Below, one piece after another: positions 8,299 to 16,634 of a stretch of DNA of 64,000 bases. The notes under the pieces were generated by a model. The model was not told the DNA's origin, ran no database searches, and saw only the letters and a list, made by a program, of their open reading frames with translations. Each line of letters starts with the position of its first letter. Position 1 is the stretch's first letter. Origin of the DNA: Negativicutes bacterium (lineage in GTDB: Bacteria > Bacillota_C > Negativicutes > Sporomusales_B > JARLHX01); contig JARLHX010000009.1 of assembly GCA_031292035.1 (NCBI GenBank), positions 123,913 through 187,912 on the forward strand, read 5' to 3'. The translations under genes were made by a program, and so were the position numbers.

Positions 8299-8538
8299 AT
8301 GAAGATTTCTTATATCTGCGATCACTGTGGCGACTCCATTGATACCCTGGAAGTCGATGGAATTGACGAAGCAAAGTTTGGGTTTGACTGTTTGACCAAC
8401 GAGGAACGGCAGGATCTGATTCAATTTGATGCAGCCCGCAACTCCCTGCAGGTGCAGTCGTTATGCGACAACTGCATTGAAGAGCTGGGTCTGACAGACG
8501 CGGAATATCCGGCCTTTTTGCCTCGTGCCCTGCACTGA
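8299..8538 (+). CDS. fin: Anti-sigma-F factor Fin (YabK)
   Basis: A 79-residue protein beginning MKISYICDHCGDSI with a first CxxC and a second CDNC later, which together would bind zinc; this is the form of Fin/YabK. Fin binds sigma-F in the forespore and helps the switch to sigma-G. It has a strong SD (AGGAAGG) and lies directly upstream of mfd, exactly as in Bacillus (pth-fin-mfd). Recognition rests on size, cysteine pattern and position. Confidence 0.82.
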   Translation: MKISYICDHCGDSIDTLEVDGIDEAKFGFDCLTNEERQDLIQFDAARNSLQVQSLCDNCIEELGLTDAEYPAFLPRALH

Positions 8539-8557
8539 GTTGTCGGCAAAACAGGGG

Positions 8558-8598
8558 AGACCTTTGGCGCTCGCTGCCAAGGGTCTTATTTGCATTTT
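8558..8598 (+). terminator. Terminator after fin
   Basis: AGACCTTTGGC (8558-8568) pairs with GCCAAGGGTCT (8576-8586) with one G-T, followed by a T-rich but interrupted tract. Confidence 0.6.
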
Positions 8599-8724
8599 AG
8601 CCTGTCGTGTTTTTGGCCGCGAGCGAGTCGGCAGAAGGCTTTAAAGGAGGATGAATATCAGGCCGCAAGTAGAATATAATGTAAAAGTATGCTACAATAG
8701 GTGAGTCATGGACAGAAGACGGGC

Positions 8725-8749
8725 AGGGCTTTATTGGCGATAAAGCCCT
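8725..8749 (+). repeat. Perfect hairpin in the mfd leader
   Basis: AGGGCTTTAT pairs with ATAAAGCCCT around a 5-nt loop, ending 24 nt before the mfd start. There is no T-tract, so it is not an intrinsic terminator. It may affect mfd translation or mRNA stability. Confidence 0.5.
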
Positions 8750-8773
8750 ATTCGGCATTGGGTGAGGTGTCTG

Positions 8774-11700
8774 ATGAATTCATTGTTCCAAGTGATGCGC
8801 GAAGACCAAACGCTGGCCCGGGCTGTGGCAGCCTTTCGGGCAGAGGGCAAGCAAACGCTGGTCTACGGGTTGACCGGCACGCAAAAATCAGCACTGATCG
8901 GGGCTGCTTATACCGCGTCTCCCAGGGCAACCGTGGTTATTACCGCAGGGAGGGAAGCCGGCGACCAGCTTCGGGCTGATCTTAGCACCTTTCTGCCGCA
9001 AGTAACCGTGCTGGAGTTGCCGCCTCTCGATATTGTGACCTTTACCGCAGCAGCTAGAAGTGTTGAATTGGCAGCCCTCCGGATGGATGTGCTCAGCCGA
9101 TTGGTCAGAGGGGAGCCGGTGGTTGTTCTGGCCAGTGCCGAGGCTGCCGTGCAAAAAGTGCTGCCGCGTCAAGATTTTATTTATAATCGACTGACCCTTA
9201 CCAATGGGGGCATGTTGGCCAGAGAGGATATTCTCGCCAGTCTGGTCCGGTTTGGCTACGAACGGGTTGACCAGGTGGAAAGCCGGGGTCAATTCAGCGT
9301 ACGTGGCGGCATTCTTGACATTTTCGCGATCAATCGTCCTTCGCCCCTGCGCCTGGAACTATTCGGCGACGAGATAGATTCGCTGCGGGAATTTAACCCG
9401 GTGACCCAGCGATCCCAAGATAATCTGTCCCAGGTGGATATTTTGCCGTTAGCTGAACCTGAGCGGGTAGGGAAGGCGGCCTCTTTTTTATCGTATCTGA
9501 CCGACAAAGCGACGGTGATATTTGACGAACCATCCCGGATCCGGGAACAAATCGCCAAACTGTCGAAAGAGAATCCTGAAATTAAACGACACATCTTTGG
9601 CTGGGGGGACATAGCGGCGTCAACACAGGGGTTTAATACCCTCTATCTTTCGCTGATGCTCCAAAAAACGCCCTATGTGGAACCTGGCGAGATTATCAGT
9701 ATTACCGCCAAGGGCGTGGCGCCCTTTCACCGCCAGATGGAGTTAGTGTTTGAAGAATTAAAAGCATGGCAGGCACGGGAGACGGCTACCGTCATTTTTA
9801 TGTCCAGCCGGGAAAAGGCGCAGGTCTTTCAGAAGAATCTCGCCGAGGAAGGCATCAGGGCGATATTTTCCGATAGTATGGCCGCGCTGGCGCCTGGCGC
9901 CGTACTGGTAACCGAGGGAGTGCTGGGAGCCGGGTTTGAGTTGCCGAACGCCAGTTTAGTCATTCTTACTGAATACGATATTTTCGGCCGGCAAAAAAAG
10001 CGCCGTCTGCCTAGGGTGGCCAGAGACCAGCAGATCGCCTACTTTCGCGACATCAATATCGGCGATTATGTGGTTCATGTCAACCATGGCATCGGCAAAT
10101 ATGTCGGCGTGGAGACCCTGGAAGTCGGCGGGGTGCATAAGGATTATTTCCACATCCGCTACGCCGGGGAAGATAAATTGTATGTACCGACCGATCAGGT
10201 CCAATTGCTGCAAAAATACATCGGGTCTGAGGGTGAAGTGCCCAGACTGCACCGGATGGGCGGCAGTGACTGGCTGAAGGTAAAGGCCAGAGCCAAGGCG
10301 GCTGCCACCGATATGGCCAAGGAACTGCTGGAGGTTTACGCCGAACGGCAGGTGGCCAAAGGGTATCGTTTTGATCCTGACACCGCCTGGCAAAAAGAGT
10401 TTGAAGAAGCCTTCCCCTTCGAGGAAACGCCGGACCAGCTTACCGCTATCGGTGAAATCAAAGCCGATATGGAACGGGAATTGCCGATGGATCGCCTGCT
10501 GTGCGGTGATGTTGGCTATGGAAAAACAGAGGTGGCCCTCCGGGCGGCGTTCAAGGCGATCATGAATGGCAAACAGGTCGCTGTTTTGGTGCCGACTACC
10601 GTTTTGGCGCAGCAGCACTTCCAGACCTTCAGCGCCAGACTGGCTGGCTTTGCGCCGGTTGTTGACGTAATCAGCCGTTTTCGCAGTGCGCGGGAGCAAC
10701 GCAATGTCCTGGAACGGGTTGCCAGCGGGCAGGTAGACATATTGATCGGCACCCATCGTATTTTGCAGAGCGACATCGCTTTCAAGGACTTGGGATTGCT
10801 GGTCATTGATGAGGAGCAGCGGTTTGGGGTTGCTCAGAAAGAGCGGCTGAAAAAATGGCGGACCGATGTTGATGTGCTTACCCTTACTGCGACACCGATA
10901 CCCCGGACGCTGCACATGTCGCTGGTGGGAGTGCGCGACATGAGCATCATCGAAACCCCGCCGGAGGATCGCCTGCCGGTTCAGACCTATGTCGTCGAAT
11001 ACCATGAAGAAATCATCCGCGATGCCATCCGCCGGGAAATGAAACGGGGCGGGCAGATCTATTTTGTGTATAACCGTGTTCAAACCATCGACCGGATGGC
11101 AGAGCGTATTGCCGTCATGTTGCCTGATGCCAAAATCAAGGTGGCTCACGGCCAGATGGCGGAAGAGCTGCTGGAAAAGGTCATGCTGGAATTTTATGAG
11201 GGTCGATTTGACGTACTGGTTTGTACCAGTATCATCGAAAACGGGCTTGACGTACCCAATGCCAACACCATTATCGCCTATGACGCCGACCGGTTCGGTC
11301 TGTCGCAGCTTTATCAGATGCGCGGCCGGGTGGGACGTTCGCCCCGACCGGCGTATGCCTATTTTACCTATCGCGCCGACAAGGTGCTCACAGAGGTAGC
11401 GGAAAAAAGGCTGCAGGCCATCAAAGAGTTTGCCGAACTGGGGGCTGGCTTTAAAATCGCCATGCGTGATCTGGAGATCCGCGGCGCTGGGAATTTACTC
11501 GGCTCTCAGCAACACGGCCACATTGTCAACGTCGGCTTTGAGATGTATTGCCGTCTGCTGGATGAGGCAGTGCAGGAACTCAAAGAAGGGCGGACGGTCG
11601 AACCGCCGGCTGAGCCGGTGCTGGAATTTACTGTGGATGCTTATTTGGATGGTGACTATATTAGTGACGCCATGCATAAGATTGAAGTATATCAACGTAT

Positions 11701-12064
11701 CGCCGCGATTCGCAGTGAAGAGCATATCAGTGAAATTCTCGACGAGTTGATCGATCGATTCGGCGAGCCGACCTTGCCGGTGATCAATCTTCTGGCTGTA
11801 GCCAGAATTAAGAATTACGCCCGGCGGCTGGGAATCCGTTCAGTCATCCAGCGCAAAGACTTGGTCGAGATTACTTTTGGTGATCAGCCAAACGTTGACA
11901 TCCACAATGTTTTGGCGCTCAAAGAGCGGATGCCGACGCGGGTCAGCATCCTGCCCGGGCCGCCGGAGGTGATTCGAATGAGGACGGTAAAGCTGGTCAC
12001 GCCCCTCCTAGAATGGCTGAATAAAATATTTGCCGGTCTGGCAGCTCCGTCTGCCGGAAACTGA
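8774..12064 (+). CDS. mfd: Transcription-repair coupling factor Mfd
   Basis: Mfd removes RNA polymerase stalled at DNA lesions and recruits UvrA. This 1096-residue protein has the UvrB-like N-terminal module (RGGILDIFAINRPSPLRLELFGDEIDSLREFNP), the RNA-polymerase-binding domain (GDYVVHVNHGIGKYVG), and the RecG-like translocase with Walker A GDVGYGKTEVA, DEEQRFG box and TATPIPRTLHMS, then the C-terminal TRCF domain. ATG 8774 is preferred because GGTGAGGTG lies 5 nt upstream. Order fin-mfd-spoVT is conserved with Bacillus. A weak TACAAT -10 near 8692 may serve it. Confidence 0.97.
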   Translation: MNSLFQVMREDQTLARAVAAFRAEGKQTLVYGLTGTQKSALIGAAYTASPRATVVITAGREAGDQLRADLSTFLPQVTVLELPPLDIVTFTAAARSVELAALRMDVLSRLVRGEPVVVLASAEAAVQKVLPRQDFIYNRLTLTNGGMLAREDILASLVRFGYERVDQVESRGQFSVRGGILDIFAINRPSPLRLELFGDEIDSLREFNPVTQRSQDNLSQVDILPLAEPERVGKAASFLSYLTDKATVIFDEPSRIREQIAKLSKENPEIKRHIFGWGDIAASTQGFNTLYLSLMLQKTPYVEPGEIISITAKGVAPFHRQMELVFEELKAWQARETATVIFMSSREKAQVFQKNLAEEGIRAIFSDSMAALAPGAVLVTEGVLGAGFELPNASLVILTEYDIFGRQKKRRLPRVARDQQIAYFRDINIGDYVVHVNHGIGKYVGVETLEVGGVHKDYFHIRYAGEDKLYVPTDQVQLLQKYIGSEGEVPRLHRMGGSDWLKVKARAKAAATDMAKELLEVYAERQVAKGYRFDPDTAWQKEFEEAFPFEETPDQLTAIGEIKADMERELPMDRLLCGDVGYGKTEVALRAAFKAIMNGKQVAVLVPTTVLAQQHFQTFSARLAGFAPVVDVISRFRSAREQRNVLERVASGQVDILIGTHRILQSDIAFKDLGLLVIDEEQRFGVAQKERLKKWRTDVDVLTLTATPIPRTLHMSLVGVRDMSIIETPPEDRLPVQTYVVEYHEEIIRDAIRREMKRGGQIYFVYNRVQTIDRMAERIAVMLPDAKIKVAHGQMAEELLEKVMLEFYEGRFDVLVCTSIIENGLDVPNANTIIAYDADRFGLSQLYQMRGRVGRSPRPAYAYFTYRADKVLTEVAEKRLQAIKEFAELGAGFKIAMRDLEIRGAGNLLGSQQHGHIVNVGFEMYCRLLDEAVQELKEGRTVEPPAEPVLEFTVDAYLDGDYISDAMHKIEVYQRIAAIRSEEHISEILDELIDRFGEPTLPVINLLAVARIKNYARRLGIRSVIQRKDLVEITFGDQPNVDIHNVLALKERMPTRVSILPGPPEVIRMRTVKLVTPLLEWLNKIFAGLAAPSAGN

Positions 12065-12094
12065 AAGATTTCCATTTTCCTGTCTAGTCAGGCA

Positions 12095-12125
12095 TGAATA
12101 AAACAACCTGCCGGGATATATACTA
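12095..12125 (+). promoter_or_regulatory. Sigma-G-type promoter of spoVT
   Basis: TGAATA (12095-12100) and TATACTA (12119-12125) are separated by 18 bp, close to the sigma-G consensus. spoVT is a known sigma-G gene in Bacillus, and the site lies 43 bp upstream of its start. Confidence 0.75.
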
Positions 12126-12168
12126 TCACTGATGAAATGTCAAAAACTGTAGAAAAGGGGGGATACTG

Positions 12169-12735
12169 GTGAAGGCGACTGGTATAGTCAGAAGAATTGA
12201 TGATCTAGGAAGAGTGGTCATTCCGAAGGAAATTAGGCGTACTTTACGTATTCGTGAAGGTGATCCACTGGAAATATACGTCGACCGTGAGGGCGAGGTT
12301 ATCCTGAAAAAATACTCGCCGGTCGGTGAACTGGGCGATTTCGCAAAAGAGTACGCAGATTCATTGAACGAGGCTATCGGCCATGTGATATTAATTGCTG
12401 ATCGGGATAACGTAGTAGCAGTCGCTGGGGCTCCGAAGAAAGAATTTTTGGGTAAACCGCTTGGTCCAGCGGTGGAGAAGGTGATGGAGGATCGCAAGAC
12501 TGCACTGATCAATAACCCTGGCGAATTTAAGCACTGCAAGGGTTGTGTGGCTGACTGCGAGGAAGACGAGGTCTGTAAATTTACGGCCGAAGTGGTTTCA
12601 CCGATTATTGTCGAAGGAGACGCCATCGGAGCTGTAATCATCTGCTCTAAGGAGCCTGGAGTCCAGATGGGGGACATGGAAGTCAAACTGGCTGAAACTG
12701 CAGCAGGATTTTTGGCGAAGCAAATGTCCCAATAG
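12169..12735 (+). CDS. spoVT: Forespore transcription regulator SpoVT
   Basis: SpoVT tunes sigma-G-dependent genes in the forespore. The AbrB-type swapped-hairpin DNA-binding domain (residues 1-50, MKATGIVRRIDDLGRVVIPKEIRRTLRIREGD) is practically that of Bacillus. Residues about 55-188 form the GAF-like ligand domain ending ETAAGFLAKQMSQ. The domain carries a four-cysteine cluster, Cys123-x2-Cys126-x3-Cys130-x5-Cys136, that Bacillus SpoVT lacks. GTG start with AAAAGGGGGG upstream. A terminator follows, so the gene is monocistronic. Confidence 0.96.
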   Translation: MKATGIVRRIDDLGRVVIPKEIRRTLRIREGDPLEIYVDREGEVILKKYSPVGELGDFAKEYADSLNEAIGHVILIADRDNVVAVAGAPKKEFLGKPLGPAVEKVMEDRKTALINNPGEFKHCKGCVADCEEDEVCKFTAEVVSPIIVEGDAIGAVIICSKEPGVQMGDMEVKLAETAAGFLAKQMSQ

Positions 12736-12751
12736 TACTTCCGGCTAGGGT

Positions 12752-12786
12752 AAAAGTAGCGGACGCCGTTCGCTACTTTTCTGTTT
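12752..12786 (+). terminator. Intrinsic terminator after spoVT
   Basis: AAAAGTAGCG (12752-12761) pairs with CGCTACTTTT (12771-12780), followed by a short T-rich tail. Confidence 0.8.
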
Positions 12787-12834
12787 CACGGCAGGGGAAA
12801 CCTCAGCGAAAGTGTTTTAACTATTCTTAGATTT

Positions 12835-12849
12835 TGTTATAATATAACA
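12835..12849. promoter_or_regulatory. Palindrome over the -10 region upstream of the flippase gene
   Basis: TGTTATA-A-TATAACA is a perfect 7-bp inverted repeat that contains a TATAAT-like hexamer. It may be a promoter -10 with an overlapping operator for the flippase-mazG operon. No protein can be named. Confidence 0.4.
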
Positions 12850-12913
12850 TGCGCTTTCGAAATGGGTGCGCGGATGCGGGTCTCTATCCCGCAGGGGAAC
12901 CACTGCGAGGGGA

Positions 12914-14524
12914 ATGACGTTATTGAGCAGAGATACATTTTTGAAGGGCGCACTTATTTTGACGGTGGCCGGAATCGTGGTCAAACTGATCGGTTCGGTA
13001 AACCGGATTTTTCTGTCGCGTCTTTTGGGCGGAGAAGGCATTGGGCTTTATCAGATGGCTTATCCCATCTATCTATTGGCCCTCAGCATTTCGTCAGCCG
13101 GTATTCCGGTGGCCATTTCCATTATTGTGGCCGAAAAAATAGCCCTTGGTGATTATCGCGGCGCCAACCGCGTTTTTCGCACATCACTTTATGTTTTGGC
13201 GGCAACAGGTGTTATCTTTACCTTTATGCTGTATTTTGGCGCTGGCTGGCTGATTGAGTCCCATTTTGTTCGGGACCCGCGGGCCTATTATGCGATCGCT
13301 GCCCTGGCTCCCGCGATCTTTTTTGTCACTGTTCTGTCCAGTTACCGGGGCTATTTTCAGGGGCTGCAGATGATGACCCCGACGGCTATTTCTCAGATTG
13401 TTGAGCAGTTCTTCCGGGTTGTGACCATGATCGCTTTCGCCTATTTGCTTTTGCCCAGAGGACTCGAATATGCGGCGGCGGGCGCCAGTTTTGGTGCCGG
13501 GCCGGGTGCCGCGGCGGGCCTCTTGGTTCTGATCTATTTCTATTGGCGGGCAAGGCCTGGCTTTCAGCAGAAAATGAACAACCAACCCGACATCAAGCAA
13601 GAAGGCAGTGGACGGATTATCACCCGGATTGTTCGGCTGGCCCTGCCGGTGTCGCTGGCCAATATCATGTTGCCGGTGGTATCGAATATCGACCTGTTTA
13701 TTGTTCCTGCTCGGCTGGAAGTAGCGGGATACACGGTCGAGCAGGCCACCGAACTGTTTGGCTATCTGACCGGAATGGCGGTGCCGCTGATCAATCTGGC
13801 CACCATTCTGACGGCATCTCTGGCGGCAAGCCTGGTACCGGCCGTGTCTGAGGCCTTCACCCTGCGAAATCATCAGCAGGTCTATCAACGCACCGCCACA
13901 GCGATGCGGATCTCGAACCTGATCACCATTCCCAGCTTTGTCGGCATGTGGCTGCTGGCTCGCCCCATCTCCCAGATGCTTTATGGTACGCCAAATGCCG
14001 ATACTTCGATTGCCATCCTGTCGCTGGGGATCTTTCTGCTGGGCATTCATCAGGTCTCGACCGGTGTTTTGCAGGGGCTTGGATATACCGCCATTCCAGT
14101 TATCAATATGGGCCTTTCGGCTGTTGTCAAGATTATGATGAGCTGGGTGCTGACTGCCATGCCTGAGCTTGGCATCAAAGGTGCGGCCTGGGCGACTAAC
14201 GTCGATTTCGGTGTGGCGGCAGTGCTGAATATGTACTTTGTCTATCGCTATGTGGGCTTTGCCTTTGACATCAAGGATACGCTAAAAACAGCCGTGGCCG
14301 CTGCCATCATGGGTGGAGTGGTGCTGCTGACCTACGACGCAGTGATGGCTAAAATGCTGCACAATACAATATCAACACTGGCCGCCGTCGTCTTCGGGGG
14401 CGGTGCATATGCCATCGCCTTGCTGCTACTGGGCGGGGTCTCCCAACGGGATATAGAACAAGTGCCGCGGGTTGGGGCGCGGTTGGCCCAGGTTCTCAGG
14501 TCGCTGGGCCTCTTAAGGAGGTAA
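12914..14524 (+). CDS. SpoVB/YabM-type oligosaccharide flippase (MOP superfamily)
   Basis: Integral membrane protein of about 536 residues with roughly 14 membrane segments, of the polysaccharide-transporter branch that includes SpoVB, YabM and MurJ. The start region SRDTFLKGALILTVAGIVVKLIGSVNRIFLSRLLGGEGIGLYQMAYPIY is characteristic. Such proteins flip lipid-linked saccharides or lipid II across the membrane, in SpoVB's case for cortex synthesis. Position between spoVT and mazG equals Bacillus yabM. The start is uncertain: ATG 12914 has GAGGGG only 1 nt away, TTG 12923 has better spacing. It ends 1 bp before mazG, so the two are co-transcribed. Confidence 0.88.
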   Translation: MTLLSRDTFLKGALILTVAGIVVKLIGSVNRIFLSRLLGGEGIGLYQMAYPIYLLALSISSAGIPVAISIIVAEKIALGDYRGANRVFRTSLYVLAATGVIFTFMLYFGAGWLIESHFVRDPRAYYAIAALAPAIFFVTVLSSYRGYFQGLQMMTPTAISQIVEQFFRVVTMIAFAYLLLPRGLEYAAAGASFGAGPGAAAGLLVLIYFYWRARPGFQQKMNNQPDIKQEGSGRIITRIVRLALPVSLANIMLPVVSNIDLFIVPARLEVAGYTVEQATELFGYLTGMAVPLINLATILTASLAASLVPAVSEAFTLRNHQQVYQRTATAMRISNLITIPSFVGMWLLARPISQMLYGTPNADTSIAILSLGIFLLGIHQVSTGVLQGLGYTAIPVINMGLSAVVKIMMSWVLTAMPELGIKGAAWATNVDFGVAAVLNMYFVYRYVGFAFDIKDTLKTAVAAAIMGGVVLLTYDAVMAKMLHNTISTLAAVVFGGGAYAIALLLLGGVSQRDIEQVPRVGARLAQVLRSLGLLRR

Positions 14525-14525
14525 A

Positions 14526-16031
14526 ATGGGGGAAATCATTGTCCTTGGTCTAGGGCCGGGTGATTTTAGTCTTGTCACCCTGGATACGTTGGAGATACTC
14601 CAGTCGGAGCCGGTAATTATTCTTCGTACCGTCAAACACCCGGCAGTGGCTGGGCTTGTCAAGCACGGAATCCGTTTTGAAAGCTACGATCGTTACTATG
14701 AGGAATACGCCACCTTTGACGCAGTGTATGAGGCCATTGCCCAAGACTGCGTCGAACGAGCCAAGGGCGGTGCCAGAGTGGTCTATGCCGTTCCGGGCAG
14801 CCCCATGGTGGCGGAAAAATCGGTGCAACTACTGCGCGAGGCTGCCGGCACGGCAGGTATTGCCATAAAGATTTTGCCTGGCATGAGTTTTCTTGACCTT
14901 CTCTACACCCGGCTGGGTGTGGATCCGGTAAATGGGCTGATGGTAACCGATGCCGCCGAGCTGGACAAGCTGCCCGCAGAGCTAAACACCGGGCTGGTTA
15001 TTACCCAGGTTTACAATCGCCAGGTGGCGTCAGACGCCAAACTAAGCCTGATGGAATATTATCCTGACGACTACAATGTTACCATCGTCCATCATCTGGG
15101 GCTTGCCGACGAAGCAGTTTCTACCGTCCCTTTGTTTGAACTGGACCGGCAGCCGGTGATTGACCATCTGACCAGTGTATACCTTCCGCCGCACCAGTCG
15201 CGGCAAGCCACCTTTTCACTCGCTCCGGTGACGGAGGTGATGGCTAAGCTGCGTTCACCTGGCGGCTGTGTGTGGGATATTGAGCAGACCCATGCAAGCC
15301 TTCGCCGGTATTTTGTTGAGGAAGTATATGAGGTGTTGGAGGCGATTGAGCTCGCCGACGCGGACAAGCTGTGTGAAGAGCTGGGCGATGTCCTTTTGCA
15401 GATTGTTTTCCATGCCCGGGTTGCCGAAGAATGCGGCAGTTTCACAATGCAGGATGTGATTGATACAGTTACGGAAAAGCTGGTTAGGCGCCATCCTCAT
15501 GTTTTTGGCGACATAACGGTGCGAAATGCTGCCGAAGTCGTTGTGAATTGGGAGAAAATCAAGAAACAGGAAAAACTTGGTGAGCGCATACGAGTGCTGG
15601 ATGGTGTTCCGCAAGGCCTGCCCAGTTTGATGCGGGCCGCAAAACTGCAAGGGAAAGCCGCGAAGGTGGGATTTGACTGGCATGAAATCGGCCCGGTTTG
15701 GGATAAAATAAACGAAGAACTGGACGAACTCAAAGAGGCGGCAGCCACTGGTGATGCGGCAGCTACTGAGAATGAACTGGGCGATGTGCTTTTCAGTGTG
15801 GTGAATTTGGCCAGATTTCTTGCGGTCGATCCGGAAACCGCGCTTACGGCAACGAACAATAAGTTCATCCGGCGTTTTGCCTACATCGAAGACTCGGTAA
15901 GGCAACAGGGACTTGTTTGGGAAAAAATGGATTTAAAAGAGCTGGATATTCTGTGGGAAGAGTCTAAAAAGGCAAAAAACCAGACAAATACAGTAATTTT
16001 TGACAATTTTTTTTCTGAACAGGAGGAATAA
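14526..16031 (+). CDS. mazG: MazG-family pyrophosphohydrolase with N-terminal methylase-like domain (YabN)
   Basis: Two-domain protein of 501 residues. Residues about 1-220 form a tetrapyrrole-methylase-like domain (GEIIVLGLGPGDFSLVT, then GLVITQVYNRQVA). Residues about 230-490 form a tandem MazG nucleoside triphosphate pyrophosphohydrolase (CVWDIEQTHASLRRYFVEEVYEVLEAIE, EELGDVLLQIVFHARVA, ENELGDVLFSVVNLARF), which hydrolyses non-canonical or excess NTPs. The SD AAGGAGGT is ideal. Order flippase-mazG matches Bacillus yabM-yabN. In Bacillus the next gene is the S4 protein yabO; here HU follows. Confidence 0.94.
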   Translation: MGEIIVLGLGPGDFSLVTLDTLEILQSEPVIILRTVKHPAVAGLVKHGIRFESYDRYYEEYATFDAVYEAIAQDCVERAKGGARVVYAVPGSPMVAEKSVQLLREAAGTAGIAIKILPGMSFLDLLYTRLGVDPVNGLMVTDAAELDKLPAELNTGLVITQVYNRQVASDAKLSLMEYYPDDYNVTIVHHLGLADEAVSTVPLFELDRQPVIDHLTSVYLPPHQSRQATFSLAPVTEVMAKLRSPGGCVWDIEQTHASLRRYFVEEVYEVLEAIELADADKLCEELGDVLLQIVFHARVAEECGSFTMQDVIDTVTEKLVRRHPHVFGDITVRNAAEVVVNWEKIKKQEKLGERIRVLDGVPQGLPSLMRAAKLQGKAAKVGFDWHEIGPVWDKINEELDELKEAAATGDAAATENELGDVLFSVVNLARFLAVDPETALTATNNKFIRRFAYIEDSVRQQGLVWEKMDLKELDILWEESKKAKNQTNTVIFDNFFSEQEE

Positions 16032-16089
16032 ATAGAGCAGTAGCGAATAATGCTAAAAGTAACCAAATATGACAAGGAGGAAAAAAATA

Positions 16090-16368
16090 GTGAATAAAAC
16101 TGAATTGGTTGCTAGCGTCGCCGAGAAGGCTGGCACTACCAAAAAGGACGCCGAGAAGGCTATTAACGCTTTATTTGCCAGTGTTGAAGAGGCTCTTGCT
16201 CAAAAAGACAAAGTTCAGATTATCGGCTTTGGTACTTTTGAGGTAAAAGCTCGCCAAGCCAGAAAAGGCCGCAATCCTCAAACCGGGAAGGAAATCACCA
16301 TTCCCGCCTCCGCAACTCCGGTTTTCAAAGCCGGTAAAGGACTCAAAGATAGCGTAAATAAAAAGTAA
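16090..16368 (+). CDS. hup: Histone-like DNA-binding protein HU
   Basis: A 92-residue HU protein: MNKTELVASVAEKAGTTKKDAEKAINALF, the GFGTFEVKARQARKGRNPQTG arm and the C-terminal KAGKGLKDSVNKK. HU bends DNA and compacts the nucleoid. GTG 16090 is chosen: AAGGAGG (16074-16080) lies 9 nt upstream, and the longer frame from 16069 would add residues not seen in HU. It has its own terminator. Confidence 0.97.
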   Translation: MNKTELVASVAEKAGTTKKDAEKAINALFASVEEALAQKDKVQIIGFGTFEVKARQARKGRNPQTGKEITIPASATPVFKAGKGLKDSVNKK

Positions 16369-16382
16369 CATACATAAAATAG

Positions 16383-16410
16383 AAACCGGGGTAATCCCCG
16401 GTTTTTATTT
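16383..16410 (+). terminator. Intrinsic terminator after hup
   Basis: AAACCGGGG and CCCCGGTTT with loop TAAT, then a T-rich tract. Between here and 16634 I see no further gene or clear signal. Confidence 0.9.
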
Positions 16411-16634
16411 ATTTTTGCCAGTATCCATCGGGCGAAGGGTGGAGGGCGGCTGCTCTTATGGCCGAATTTAGTGGAATTAGAAGAATATTTTGGTGCCTGG
16501 AAATCAAGTAAAAAGAAGGTAAGTGGAAGACGCTGGTGAATATGGATAATCAATCGCAGCCCATGGCGCAACTGGTATCTTGCGACTGAGTTCCGGGAAA
16601 GCTGTCTTAGAAACTGGGGAGGTGTATTCTTATC

